From Gnetum montanum (taxonomy: Eukaryota; Streptophyta; Gnetopsida; Gnetales; Gnetaceae), in the NCBI GenBank assembly GCA_015680685.1, contig MNCI01001838.1:56969-120968 (forward strand): DNA of 64,000 nucleotides, written 5' to 3'. The notes beneath the pieces were generated by a model, which made no database searches, was not told the DNA's origin, and saw nothing but the letters and a program-made list of their open reading frames with translations. The translations under genes were made by a program, and so were the position numbers. Positions 1 to 10,890 of the stretch are shown here, in pieces. Position 1 is the first letter of the stretch. Every line of letters begins with the position of its first letter.

Positions 1-845
1 TTTTTGTAATTTTCACTCATAACACATCTTCTGCACACCATCTATTACCCTCAGCGTATTGTCAACGATATTCTTTCCCTTATTACTATTCCTCAGATTC
101 AAACGTTCCTATGAACCATCACATAGCCTTTTTCTCCCCTTACCATCCAAAGTCCTTATTGATAAATTCCACACCATCATAATTTTCGTGCCTTTAGAAC
201 TAGTTGAATTACCCTGAAATCCTTTAACACTCATCCAAATGTCTTTAGTTTACATCATTTAGTTTCAAAAAAATATTTAAAATTCGGTACATTCTATAAA
301 GTGCCCTAACATCGATAGGTCATGATATTGCATCCAAAAAATATATATATACGTGACCCCCCTACGCTAATCAACATCATTTGCAACTGTTCACATGGGG
401 GAAGTTTTTCAAATTTCTCTCTACGACTCACGATTGCGTGTCTCTTACTTTCATATCCATAACTCGCTCGTTGGTACTCCAATTTTCATTTCGTTTGAAC
501 CTACTTGAACCTAGAGTGTTCAGCTTAGTTGTGCGGGAGGGGCACATGTCGAATAGTGCATAAATTTTTTGAAATTTGTCATCGCCTAAAGGACATTATT
601 AAGGGTAATTAGTTATAAAATTAAGGATAAATGCGCCAAAAATAATTTCATCTCCTTAGTTATACCAGGAAACTAGATATGGAAACCACCTAAGCAAAGA
701 GGATTAAATATTATAATCTTTCGGGGACATTTTCTCCTAATAATTAATGTCACATGGAGATAAAACAAATTCATTAAGGCAAGCAGTAAGGTATAACCTA
801 ACTTTGGTAACAACCTTACTAATGATTAGCCCCGTGCAATTGTAG
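1..845 (+). other. Element A: noncoding spacer upstream of its 3' ORF
   Basis: No credible coding frame. The stretch matches the spacer of E (about 47,000-47,880) and, with an internal deletion, of B (about 8,220-8,496), so it is the internal region of an Athila-like retrotransposon whose 5' part lies left of the window. It contains a promoter-like patch near 320-360 (GATATT-type palindrome remnant followed by a TATATATA run), a purine-rich tract at about 521-545, and at its right end a TACTAA (817-822) and an AG (844-845) just before the 3' ORF. Confidence 0.7.
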
Positions 846-3643
846 ATAGTCCCGAAACGCGAACAATAGGAAGGTCCTACTCAAGGTGGGATCAAGCAAC
901 CTAGGAGAGGTGAAGGACAAGTTCCTGCCGAACAACATGCAAAGCAGGAAGAATAATTATTTAGTATCCACCAAGAAGATCCTACCATTGTACAATCAAG
1001 GCAGGCGGAAGGAGGAGTTACTGCAGTGTTTGAACAAGGACGACATCTCACGTTGCCCCAGGATTGTGTTCAGGCCATCCATGAAAGGTCCATATTTATT
1101 GCAGTAATCGTAGAATTAAAATTTGGACCTTTCAAAAAATTTGCTCTAGAGGCCATTAGGGATCACCTCAAAGGGTCCCCATTGTGGCCTACCCTCTTTG
1201 AAAATGGTGCCTGGTACTTAGGGGAAACGTGCCAATTTTGGCACAACAAAGAAGAAGGCATCATGATTAACATTTGTGGTGTGATTGTTGATTTTTTTGT
1301 TCAAGCCATTCCGAAAGTATTAAACCTTTCAAATACAAAACCAAAGGTTGCTCGGTTGTCTACCCGCTTAGACCCTGATGCGCGACGAGTTTGGTTAGAT
1401 AGGGCATACGACAAGGAAGATAAGACCTATGGGGAGTTGACGACAGAAGAGAAGATTTATTTCAAAATAGGGACTTATCACATCTTCCCCAAAAAAGGTT
1501 TAAAAAAAATTTCAACATATGCGGCAAGAGGATGTGCAGTGTTGATGGGAAAGGTTAATGCTAACCTACCTCATCTATATTTTACAGAGATCCTAAAGCG
1601 GTTTGAAGAATGGAAGACAGGGAAGATTGCATTGTCCTTCCCTTGTCTTATCAAGAAGTTGTGCAGACGTGTTGGTATCAGAGGATACACCAATGATGTC
1701 TTTCAAAAAGCCCAAAATGCTTCGTATGCCAAACTGCTAAAGCCACCAGTTGCAAGGAAAATCACTGGTGAGACGTTGGGGTCGGAACAAGAAAAAGAAC
1801 AGATGGTAGGGCCAACTGCAACTCAACTTGCAGGACCCAGCCAACTTCCAAGCATGGGACCTAGTCAACAACAAGAAGCAAGGCCTAGCACGGGCCAGTA
1901 GGATCAACCACAGCCACTGCCGCAAGATTATAGATCATTGATGAGCCATCTCAGGGCCATCGCTGAGATGATCAGTTGGGGAAGTCATGATGAAGCAAGT
2001 CTCTTCCGTGTCATCGATGATGTTGTACAACCTATGATTTCTATGGATCACACGTGGGGTGAAGTGTCCATTTAGACGGGAGGAGGAGAGGATGCTTGGT
2101 CACAACAGATTTCAGGGAATGCTGCATTCTTTCAGGTGCAGTTGGAAATTGGTGAAGGGGCCATGGTGGTGGTTATACAGCACCAGGATGTAGCAGGAGC
2201 CACAAAAGTGGTCGCAGACCACATTAAAAAATCATTTAATGTATCTGTTGTGTCACTGGAAGATCTTACAAGAGCATGGGATGCTCAAATTTTGGCTGAC
2301 ACCTCAATGACTCCTGCGGAACATGAGGATGTACTTGATCGATTGTTACAAATAGGACAGGTAATGACGTCCTTGTTTGAAATCCCATAGGATGTTACAG
2401 CAATACAATCAAACCTCATTTTCACCAAGGGGAAGCTGGTCATGATGGAGATGAGGGCCAAGCACGCTAAAGTAGAAGTGAAAAGATTGCAAGAAAGGCT
2501 CGTGACCCTGCAAGAAGCGCAGCGGGATCCTTCTCAATTCGTTCTCGCAGACTAGATGGACACTTTCAGAACTGAGCAACTTAATAAATTTTTGATAGAG
2601 AATAAAAGGATGGTGGAAGAAAAAGAGAAGGCTGTTTGGGATGCCTCTGTGGCACAAGTGCAAACTTACATGCACGTTAAGACACTCAAAGACTTACAAG
2701 AGGAGAATAAACAACTTGTTGCTGATAACTTTCGGTTGACCTCTGTGGAGAAACAAAAGAATATTCTCGAGGAACATTTTTAGTAGTTGCGATAACAACT
2801 AATCAGGGTCAACCAGGACATGAATCGTTTAACCAGGGAAAATCGAACCCTCTCAATGGAGGAGGTACATGCCATCCATTAGAAGATGGGCATTGAAATA
2901 AGCGCGTGGCAGAATGAGACTAAACAACATGAGAAGCTAAAGGAGCATTTACAGGACTAGGTGGGGATGTATAAAAAAATCATCAAAAAGGAGATCTATA
3001 TGGCCAAGGCCCACAACAATGCTCTTAATGCTCAACACATTGACTAGCAGGCCATATTGGGCACATACACATTTGTCCACTAGGCTAAAGTTAAGAGCCG
3101 GGACCTGTAGATCCAGGACTTTACAGAGTACATGGAGTTGGCAAACCTATGGTATGCCAACCTTGCCATGTTAATAGCAGGATGCCTAAGAACAGAGCTT
3201 GAGCAACAAGTAGCCACCACCTACATCAAATATGAAACAGAATTTGCAAAACACAAAAAAAATTGCAAAAATTGGAGGTTGCAAATTCTGAACTCGAGGT
3301 GGTTAAAGCAAGCTACCAGGGGTAGAAAGGTGTCACAACAAACTTGGCTTGATAGCTCACAAATTTTCAAGAATACAGAGACAAAGCTAGAGCCTACGAG
3401 AAGGAACAGCGGGTGTTTGCGGCTTGGTATGTCAAAACAAATAAAATGTTTTCACAACTACTATGCCCATGGGAGGTGTCAACTCCATCAAACATCGAAA
3501 CATTAGCATGGACAGCATGGGATCCTTGAACTGAAGAGGAGAAACTCTAGGACATACTTCAACACCATCAAATCCTAAGACTTGGAGTGCAAGAGAAGGG
3601 AAAGGCACCCATGGAGGAGCCATCGCCACCAGGAACTACATGA
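846..3643 (+). pseudogene. Element A 3' ORF: plant-transposon-like protein, decayed
   Basis: Degenerate copy of the family's 3' ORF. The start codon is ATA where B and E have ATG. The longest open stretch (about 1,026-1,901) carries the N-terminal globular domain, with the landmarks ALEAIRDHLKGSPLWP, WYLGETCQFW, YFKIGTYHIFPKKG and FPCLIKKLC. This layout resembles the 'putative plant transposon protein' domain found in the 3' (env-position) ORF of Athila-type elements; that is recall, not a search. A Q/P/S-rich linker follows, then about 500 residues rich in K, E, Q and L that should form a coiled coil. After about 3,240 the frame shifts away from the copy in E. It ends at a TGA shared with E. 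Role unknown. Confidence 0.7.
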
Positions 3644-3817
3644 GTTCCACCCAATTTTGTAGTTATATGATTTTCTTTTGCATTCTTCGTGTTGTGTCTC
3701 AATTTTATTCTAATTCCACACTATGTCATGAATCCATTCTAGTCAATCAATAATCCCATACCTATCCACTATGTAATCAATGGAGCTTGTTCTCACTTTA
3801 ACTCAAGGATGAGTTTT

Positions 3818-3835
3818 CATTCAGTTGTGGGGGTA
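3818..3835 (+). other. Element A polypurine tract
   Basis: CAGTTGTGGGGGTA sits directly before the TGATGA start of the LTR. The same tract precedes the 3' LTRs of B, D, E and G and, reversed, those of C and F. It is the expected primer site for plus-strand DNA synthesis. Confidence 0.7.
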
Positions 3836-4385
3836 TGATGAGTTATGAATTGTTGGCCGTGATATCACATACATGATATCACGTATGTGATATCACAGCC
3901 TAGACGTGATGTCACGTACACGATATCACAGCCTATCTCCTCATCTATAAATAAGAGGCAGAAAGATTTGGTAAAGGAGTTTTAAGTTTTTTTAGTATTA
4001 AGGTAGGAACTTTTTGTCAGTTTTTCCTCTCAACCCTTTCTCCTAGTGCATGCCCACAGTTTGATGATTGTAATTGTACGACATCCTTATTCAAGTGTGA
4101 TGTACTTGGACATGCACATGATTAGCAATAAAGATTGAGATTACTTCATCATTGCAGCATCCACTTAGCTTAATTATTTAATTATTATTATTAATTATTG
4201 CTTTCTTAGTTAATATCTCTCTACCCTTATCTCCTAGTAATGCGGAATGAGTATGACTTAATCATGAGCATTTAAGTGTGACTACTTGGTAACCCAGTAG
4301 CATACCTAGGCCATGTGCTTGGTAATCCCAGTGGTAGTCATGCACGAGGTCCAAGATGTGTACAGATGATTAAGGAATGGATGCA
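3836..4385 (+). repeat. Element A 3' LTR, left part
   Basis: Starts TGATGA. U3 carries a cluster of near-palindromes of the type GTGATATCAC (about 3,857-3,930) and a TATAAATA box at 3,946-3,953. It aligns with the LTRs of B, E and G through R and U5 until it breaks at ATGCA (4,381-4,385), where element B is inserted. The LTR resumes at 10,000. Confidence 0.85.
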
Positions 4386-5195
4386 TGATGAAGCGCTATA
4401 TAGTTGATGCGTCAACTAGGTTGTGTCTACGAGGCCCCGTGTACGCAGGCCCGTTGATGTAGCCTTCCTGCGTCGACGTGGCCCCATTTACGTAGCCGCC
4501 TATCCCGATCTATAAACAAGAGGGCCTTCCACCTCATTTAGGAATCTTTCTAGTAGTTGTAGCAAAGCCCTTGCATTTTGTTTTCGAAGGAGTTAGATTA
4601 TTTTCCTAAGTGCATGCCCAGAAATAAAGATTGAGATTACTTCATCATTGCATCATTCACTTAGTTTTAATTGTTTAATTATTATTGTTAATTGTTATTG
4701 TTATTTACTATTTTCTTAGTTAATATTTCTTTATCATCATTTACTATTCTTGTTGTTAAATGTGGAATGAGTACGACTTAATGACAAGCATTTAAGTGTG
4801 ACTGCTTGGTAACCCAGTAGCATACCTAGGATCTACGCTTGGTAATCCCAGTAGTAGTCCTGCACGAGGTCCAAGATGTGTACAGATGATTAAGGAATGG
4901 ATGCTCATCACACTTAGGTTAGCTTAGACTTCATTTCCTATTACTCATTAGTTTAATCAAGATTATCTTCCATTGTCTCTAGGAGTAGCATTAGTTTAGG
5001 ATTAGATCATCCACCTCACTCTGGACTAAACCATACGTGATAAAGCAAATACTAGTCCAGGTGGGAAGACAGTGAACTACGATCAACGTATAACTATCTA
5101 GATACCACAACTAGCTTGTCCACATGGTTTAATTAGATTGTGCGTGAACGCTCGTATTCGTATGGTTGAGTGTAGGGGTACCTCACCGCTCATCA
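4386..5195 (+). repeat. Element B 5' LTR
   Basis: TGATGA...TCATCA, 810 bp. Compared with the 3' LTR it lacks about 80 bp after GTGCATGCCC (near 4,617), including the part holding TGATGCTTGTAATTG. TATA-like TATAAAC is at 4,511. U3 is CpG-rich with inverted repeats around GTCCCGTATA-type motifs, unlike the U3 of A and E, while U5 is nearly the same. Confidence 0.85.
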
Positions 5196-5196
5196 T

Positions 5197-5214
5197 TGGC
5201 ACCGTTGTCGGGGA
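5197..5214 (+). other. Primer binding site, tRNA-Asp type (element B)
   Basis: TGGCACCGTTGTCGGGGA starts one base after the 5' LTR. It differs by two C-to-T changes from TGGCGCCGTTGCCGGGGA-type sites that pair with the 3' end of plant tRNA-Asp and are used by Athila elements (recall). Confidence 0.75.
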
Positions 5215-5333
5215 TGGTGCTAGTTATCTAGATTAGTTATATCATACAAGATCGCTGTAACAAGTACTAATGATATATCCTTTAGAAAAGAAATTAAATT
5301 AAAATTCAATTAAGTCACACACGGTTCACAACC

Positions 5334-7331
5334 ATGTCTCTCTCACAAGACTATAATAATGCCACATCTAGTGAGGCAATTCATTGGAGAACCAACAAAT
5401 ATTATGACAATGAAGATTGGAGTACGCAACCTGAGGTGGGGATTTCTTATAAATATAAACAAAGACAACATCGTTCCAATGCATGAAAGCATAACATACC
5501 TAGTGACAATGAACCCCTACTGGCCACTACAAGCTTAATGGAAATACAAGAGGCTGTTCGAATAGCCTACAGGCATCGTAAGGAAAGTTGTCTACCCGTG
5601 CTTGATTTAAATAACTTTTCCAAGTTTTCAGGAGGCTATGATTCAGATCGACAACAACATTTACAAGCCTTCTATGATGCCTGTACATGGAACAATATTG
5701 ATAATGGGCGGCAAAAACTTAAGCTCTTTCCTCTAACGCTCGTTGACCAAGCAAAAGTATGGTATAGGTTGTTAAAACCAAACTCAATTTGACGTTGGCC
5801 GACAATCGTAGAACTTTTCAACAAAAGATATCAAACCTATGCTAGAGTGTCAGCCTTGAGGAGACAAATCCAAGAATGGAAACAAGTGCAACATGAACCC
5901 TTGGACATGGCCTTAGAAAGATATTATGCATTGTTAAACAATTGCCCAGGCCATGGGTTCTCCAAGGAGAGGCTAATGTACCATATCATAGATGGGCTCT
6001 GTAATGAAACAAGGGAGACCCTAGGGATGTACGCTCGAGGTTAACTATATGAGCTATGAACCCATCAACTCCAAGAGCTTATTAAGTGGATAAAAAAAGA
6101 AGAAGGAGAAATAGCCAAATGGGAGAATGTTGAAAGTTCTTAACAAGACCAAAATCTCAACTTAACAAGGGTCCATGATCATGAAGAGGAGAAATCAACT
6201 CACTTCAAGGAGGTGGAATCATCTTTGCCAATCCTACAATCACTAGATGAAATTGAGGTAAAGATCAATAAGATGATGGACTGGGTACATGAAAGATGTG
6301 GAGAATATGCCAATATTATTAGAGGAAAAACTATGCCAAATCCAGAAATAGGATAGGACACCACGCGACAATCGAAACAAAGGGTAGAAGAGAATAGGGA
6401 TAAGAACTCAACTGCCAATCATACGTATCAATGTAACGTCTGTCTGTATGATCACCCCAAAGGCCAATATCCAGTTGTCTCACATTTACATAAACATTGG
6501 GGAGGAATGTTACATCTAGAGTTTGTACAGAAATACTGTGTCCAACCACAGTGGCAAAAACCTCAGTCGTGGGGGAGGCCACAACCAACTGGACCATACC
6601 CTTCGTATGTCCCAGCGCCAAATGCTTATCATGTTCAACACCCTGTTTCTCCAACAAGATAAGAATACTCTACCTCACCTCATCGTTATCATTCTCATGA
6701 GTACTATCCACCCATATCCTCTCCAACAAGATCACCACCTCATGTGCCTTACACTTCTCCTCAACCTCAATATTTTCATACTTCCCCCCCTTCTACATCA
6801 CCACCAGCCATGCCAGAAGATTTTTTACCACAGCACCAACTCGCAAATGTTACTTGTGCTACTACTGTCAACAGCAGTGGAGGTCCTTGATAACATCGAA
6901 TGTGTCACTTCTTTAGACGTGACCGTTGAAAGGGATACCACAGTTCAGCAACCACTGTATACACCAACTCAGCACAAATCCAACACTATGGTGCATCTTC
7001 CTCTTCGAACCTAATGCCTCATGTTACTCTATCTGGGCCACCAATCAACACTCCAACCATCATGGGGCCCAATGAATATTGCTACATGGAGAGACATGTT
7101 GATCCTTGCATACCATCTTATGGTCACAAGTACCATAGTGGGTCAACTCCTTATAAATTAACCACATCTTATAACTTGCCCCACTATGTCAACTCTAATC
7201 AGGTGTGTGAACCCCAATGGGGTAAGTCTGACCAGGTCCCAATATTTTTAACATGCAAGGATCCCCACCTTCCATTTATTAATTCTAGCCATGCTCAACC
7301 GTTTAGTTATGGGGGGTATCCTCCATTCTAA
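5334..7331 (+). pseudogene. Element B gag, decayed
   Basis: Begins at ATG (5,334; MSLSQDYNN). Capsid-like part at 5,538-6,044, with the landmarks FSKFSGGYDSDRQQHLQAF, KLKLFPLTLVDQAKVWY, PLDMALERYYALL and LMYHIIDGLCNETRETLG, typical of Ty3/Gypsy gag. At 6,432-6,506 comes a conserved C-x2-C-L-Y-D-H-P-K-G ... H-L-H-x-H-W-G motif in place of a classic CCHC knuckle. The C-terminal third is rich in P, S, Y and H and ends GGYPPF. Several in-frame stops (for example after PNSI and after YARG) and at least one frameshift make it non-functional. D, E and F carry homologous gags. Confidence 0.8.
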
Positions 7332-8496
7332 CAACATAGAATTAATTTATGTTGAGGTGTGTTCTATGTTATCGAGTCTCGAGTGATCAATTATTTGAAT
7401 AGCGAGTCCATCACATCCACCTAGCCATTCTATCAATAAGAGGTTCTACTCTGGGTACGATGATATTTTTGATATCATTAAAACTTAAATTAATTTTGTG
7501 CTCATTATTCCTAGAGTGAAGAATGATGGACTAAGAGGGAATGACCAAGGTGTGACATCAAGGGAACTTGTGGATTCTTTTTGGTGACATCTGTAGGTGC
7601 TATCATGTAGCTTGGTTATACTAAGATCCTTGTAGATCTAACGAAAAATGGGAGTAAGAGTATTAAAGGAACCCAATAAAACAAAAAATAAAAAAATAAA
7701 AAAAAAAGAAGAGAGAAGAGAGGGAGAAGAAAGTGTGCCAAAGCGGCCAAAAAAAAAGTATGTCGTAAAGAAGTTCCAAGTCACTCCTCCCTTGCACAAA
7801 ATGCCAAGTGATCATACGCCTTGCTATCATGATGCTCTTATGGTTGTCCATCATTGGATGAAACAATGCGATGTCACTGATCAGAGGAATGGAATTGGTC
7901 TTGATCTTGGAATGATGGGTTAATGACACCTTAATCATGCTTTACATGCAAGATTCATTGTGCCCTGAGTCAGTTACCTCACATCCCAATCTCTGCAATC
8001 CCTTCTCCAATTCATTCCATCTCATTGTTCATGTATTTGTGACTCATGTCTTGTAGAGCATTAAATTCATACCTCATCATGGTGGTATCAACATGTGTAT
8101 GTTTTGTTGCATTAGTATAGATTACATTTAACCCTTCTAGTGCCTACGGACATCTTAAGGTGTGGTTACGCAAGAGCATATAGGTTGGAACCTACTTTGG
8201 GGAGGACCCACTTGCATGAATTTTGTAATTTGTACTTGTTGCACACCAGCACATCATCTTATACCCTCTGAGTATTTCATTGCCAAATCTATTCTTTCCT
8301 TTGTCATCATTTTATCAAACATTCCTCAAAACCAAGTTTGAGATTAAAATTTTAGGGCAACTTCCTTGAAACATTTCTAACTCTAAAATCACACTAAGTA
8401 AAGAATGCAACATTTATTAAAGCCAATGAGTAAGGTATGAAATCATTAAATGTTTTTCCATAACCTTACTAACAATTGATCTTTGTGTGATTATAG
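7332..8496 (+). other. Element B spacer between gag and 3' ORF
   Basis: No convincing gene. A purine-rich, lysine-coding tract lies at about 7,675-7,760. The conserved family block CCTACTTTGGGGAGGACCC is at 8,191-8,216. Compared with E it lacks about 600 bp holding the internal promoter-like patch. The end has TACTAA (8,467-8,472) and AG (8,495-8,496) directly before the ATG of the 3' ORF. Confidence 0.65.
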
Positions 8497-8933
8497 ATGG
8501 CCCTTAAAAGATGACAACAAGGAGGACCTTCTCAAGGTGCAACCAAATGACCTGGGGGAGGTAGAGGCCAAGGACCTCATGCAAAACATGCAGAGCAGAA
8601 GGCATAATCATTCAGCATCCATCATGGAACTCTTGTTACTGCACAATCTATCCAAGAAAAGGGAGGAGAGGTCAGGGCCCGAGCCTATGAAGAGGAACAA
8701 CGGCTAGTTGCAGCATGGCATGTTAAGGCCAATCAAGTGTTCCTGCAGTTGCTATGTCCATGAAAAGTGTTGACTCCATCAAACATTGGAACATCAACAT
8801 GGACAACTCATAATCCTCAAATAGAAGAGGAGAAACATCAGTGCTTCTTCAATGGTATCAATCCTAGAAGCCTAATGCACAGGACAAAGGAAGGACACCT
8901 ATGGAGGAGCCACCACTACCGGGAACCCCATGA
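8497..8933 (+). pseudogene. Element B 3' ORF, internally deleted remnant
   Basis: Keeps the ATG and about 60 N-terminal codons (start MALKR) and then jumps to the last 85 or so codons (RAYEEEQRLVAAW, VKANQVFLQLLCP). About 2.3 kb present in A and E is missing. The fusion point GGTCAGGGCCCGAGCCTATG (8,671-8,690) is identical in G (29,316-29,335). It has in-frame stops, and the end is the family TGA at 8,931-8,933. The remnant lacks the globular domain and almost all of the coiled coil. Confidence 0.75.
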
Positions 8934-9091
8934 GTTCCACAAGTTTTTTCTTTTGTGTCTGTGTCCAAATTTTGTTTAATTCTCCATTGTGGCCTGAATA
9001 AATTTCTATTCAATCAATAATCCCATACCTATCCACTATGTATTCAATTGAGCTTGTTCCTCACCTTCTTTGACTCAAGGACGAGTTTTTA

Positions 9092-9107
9092 CTCAGTCGT
9101 GGAGGTA
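9092..9107 (+). other. Element B polypurine tract
   Basis: CTCAGTCGTGGAGGTA abuts the 3' LTR, matching the tract in the other family members. Confidence 0.65.
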
Positions 9108-9999
9108 TGATGAAGTGCTATATAGTCGATGCGTCGACTAGGCCACGTATACGGGGTCCCGTATATGTGGTTGTGTCAATGCGGGCCCATCGACATAGCC
9201 TTCCTGTGTCAACGTGGCCCCATTTACGCAGTCGCCTATCTCGGCCTATAAATAAGAGGGCCTTTCGCCTTATTTAGGAATATTTCTAGTAGTTGTAGTG
9301 AAGCCCTTACATTTTGTTTTCATAGGAGTTAGATTATTTTCCCAAGTGCATGCCTGCAGTGTGATGCTTGTAATTGTACGACACCTTTATTTGAGTGTGA
9401 CGTACTTGGACGTGTACATCACCGAAAATAAAGATCGAGATTACTTCATCATTGCATCATTCACTTAGTTTTAATTGTTTAATTATTATTGTTAATTGTT
9501 ATTGTTATTTACTGTTTTCTTAGTTAATATTTCTTTATCATCATTTACTATTTCTGTTGTTAAATGTGGAATGAGTACGACTTAATCACGAGCATTTAAG
9601 TGTGACTACTTGGTAACCCAGTAGCGTACCTAGGATCTACACTTGGTAATCCCAGTAGTAGTCATGCACAAGGTCCAAGATGTGTACTGATGATTAAGGA
9701 ACGGATGCTCATTGCACTTAGGTTAGCTTAGACTTCATTTCCTATTACTCATTAGTTTAATCAAGATTATCTTCCATTGTCTCTAGGAGTAGCATTAGTT
9801 TAGGATCACATCATACACCTTACTCTGGACTAAACCATACGTGACAAAGCAAATACTAGTCCAGGTGGGAAGACAGTGAACTATGATCAATGTGTAACTA
9901 TCTAGATACCACAACTAGCCTGTCCACGGAGTTCGATCGGATCATGCATGAACGCTTGTATTCATATGGTTGAGTGTAGGGGTACCTCGCCGCTCATTA
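9108..9999 (+). repeat. Element B 3' LTR
   Basis: TGATGA...TCATTA, 892 bp; the last TCATCA carries one C-to-T change. TATAAATA at 9,247-9,254. It contains the segment missing from the 5' LTR. It is followed by the right TSD copy ATGCT. Confidence 0.85.
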
Positions 10000-10295
10000 A
10001 TGCTCATCGTACTTAGGGTAGTTTAGATTCTCTCTCATCCTCTCTCCGAGCTTAGTTGATATTATTTCCCATCATACCCAGCAGTAGCATTAGTGTAGGA
10101 ACACATCATACACCTCACTCTGGACTAAACCATACGTGACAAAGTTAATACTAGTCTACGTGGGAAGACAACGAACTACGATCTACGGGTAACTATCTAG
10201 ATACCACAACTAGTCTATCTACAGAGTTCAACTGGATCATGTGTGAAGCACTCGTATTCATATGGTTGAGTGTAGGGGTACTTAGTCACTCATCA
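10000..10295 (+). repeat. Element A 3' LTR, right part
   Basis: Resumes at the exact point where 3,836-4,385 stopped and runs through the family U5 block (CTCTGGACTAAACCATACG) to the terminal TCATCA at 10,290-10,295. Confidence 0.8.
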
Positions 10296-10890
10296 ATTGC
10301 AATCTTGAAATTGTCAAAGTTTTCTAGAAGTTTTGTTGTTTGGAATTTTTGACCAATATTTAACTAGCCAAATTGAAGCTTGTACTTTGTCATTTACAAA
10401 GTGTTTTGGTAGTTAAATTAAACTATCTTTTATGAAATTGTTTGTTGAGCTTGAAAGATTTAGATGATTTGTAATAGATTGAATTGGAATAACTTTATTA
10501 TGAAGTGTTTGCTCATGTCAATTTATCTTGCGTAAATGTTTGAGATTTCACACAAATCTGCTTTCTTTTCTTGTCTCTTTCTAAAACCCATTGAATCTTG
10601 CTCTATTTCTAGTTTTCCTGTGGAATTTTCTGTTTGGGAAAAATTAGGAGTAAATTAGTAGAATTATACTCAAACTTTTTTGTGAAATTTTATTGGTTAC
10701 AAGTAACATACTATAGGAGCTATATAGACTAAGTGACTTGACAAAATAGGAACCTTCAACAACTCATAGTATTTGACAAAGTTAGCTAAATTTTTTTTGT
10801 GATAGCCAAGTACAGTTTCATACACAACCCAACCATTTCAACATTCACAACAGCAAACACATACTCACGTTTAGTTCATTTCATAACCAC
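10296..10890. repeat. Host repeat X, left fragment
   Basis: AT-rich with no gene. From about 10,590 it matches 14,118-14,420 inside X' (shared landmarks TTGAATCTTGCTCTATTTCT and ACACATACTCAC). It breaks at ACCAC (10,886-10,890), the left TSD of element C, and continues at 54,529. Family unresolved; the right terminus ends in CA, as an LTR would. Confidence 0.6.

Larger units (their letters stand above)
4386..9999 (+). mobile_element. Element B: non-autonomous Athila-like LTR retrotransposon
   Basis: Complete element of 5.6 kb: 5' LTR, tRNA-Asp-type PBS, gag, spacer, internally deleted 3' ORF, polypurine tract and 3' LTR. It is inserted in the 3' LTR of A. The flanking 5-mers are ATGCA (4,381-4,385) and ATGCT (10,000-10,004), a TSD with one mismatch, and the A LTR reads through once B is removed. 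No protease, RT, RNase H or integrase is present, so it could only have moved in trans. Gag and the 3' ORF both carry stops. Confidence 0.85.

Noticed and set aside
7648-7938. Two overlapping frames on opposite strands in the B spacer
   Set aside because: Driven by an A/G-rich tract; the matching region of E is not open.
10296-10890. Reading 10,296-10,890 as the 5' interior of element C
   Set aside because: It lies outside C's LTR and TSD, and its sequence continues at 54,534 as shown by the uninterrupted copy in X'.
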